From the NCBI GenBank assembly GCA_035906575.1, contig JAMIEW010000080.1, positions 1-5,800 of the forward strand: 5,800 bases of DNA, in the 5' to 3' direction. The position numbers were made by a program, and so were the translations under genes. Below the pieces are notes generated by a model. That model was not told the DNA's origin. It searched no databases and was given only the letters and a program-made list of their open reading frames with translations. Of this stretch, positions 5,781 to 5,800 are shown in pieces; positions within the stretch are counted from its first letter, which is position 1, and each line of letters begins with the position of its first letter. Source of the DNA: HK-STAS-PATE-2 sp035906575 (GTDB lineage Bacteria; Patescibacteriota; Patescibacteriia; 2-12-FULL-60-25).

Positions 5781-5800
5781 AGCGGAATACGGCCCATCAT

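Noticed and set aside
5781..5800. ATG at 5798-5800 as a possible further gene or longer lepB start
   Set aside because: It is not in frame with lepB and only 20 bases are visible, so nothing can be supported.

Overview
The window carries six genes, all on the minus strand, so transcription runs from high to low coordinates. In order they are signal peptidase I (lepB), histidyl-tRNA synthetase (hisS), ribosomal protein bS21 (rpsU), a GatB/YqeY-domain protein (yqeY), and two neighbouring paralogous surface proteins. The second surface protein runs off the left edge. Coding density is very high, with gaps of 6, 9, 43, 44 and 81 bases. All five complete genes end in TAA and read cleanly in the standard code. 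No RNA gene, CRISPR array or insertion sequence is visible. No gene-free stretch reaches 300 bases.

The organism is most likely a member of the Patescibacteria (Candidate Phyla Radiation). The main reason is the pair of proteins with a signal peptide, a two-helix 'T4SS pilin'-type membrane hairpin (motif like YAGYLWMTAGGD), a glycine-rich linker and extracellular Ig-like domains. I know this architecture mainly from that group. Compact gene packing and a single small LepB fit. I cannot name the lineage from the sequence alone.

Right part (about 3650-5800): lepB and hisS are house-keeping genes separated by 43 bases holding a G/C-homopolymer hairpin just upstream of the hisS ATG. HisS carries an Ala/Pro/Lys/Ser-rich N-terminal extension of about 33 residues.

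Middle (about 2925-3730): rpsU has its own near-consensus promoter starting right after the hisS stop codon, a small leader hairpin and a good Shine-Dalgarno. An intrinsic terminator uses the last codons of rpsU as one stem arm and puts the stop codon in its loop. The adjacent yqeY continues the known rpsU-yqeY linkage, but lies beyond that terminator.

Left part (1-2915): the two surface proteins follow yqeY at 9 and 6 bases, so yqeY and both surface genes look like one transcription unit. Both have a cleavable signal peptide, two membrane helices with a basic cytoplasmic turn, and Ig-like domains with paired cysteines placed outside the cell. Signal peptidase I from this window is a plausible processor of both. 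The surface pair is the least described part of the window; the rest is ordinary core machinery with a few compact regulatory arrangements.
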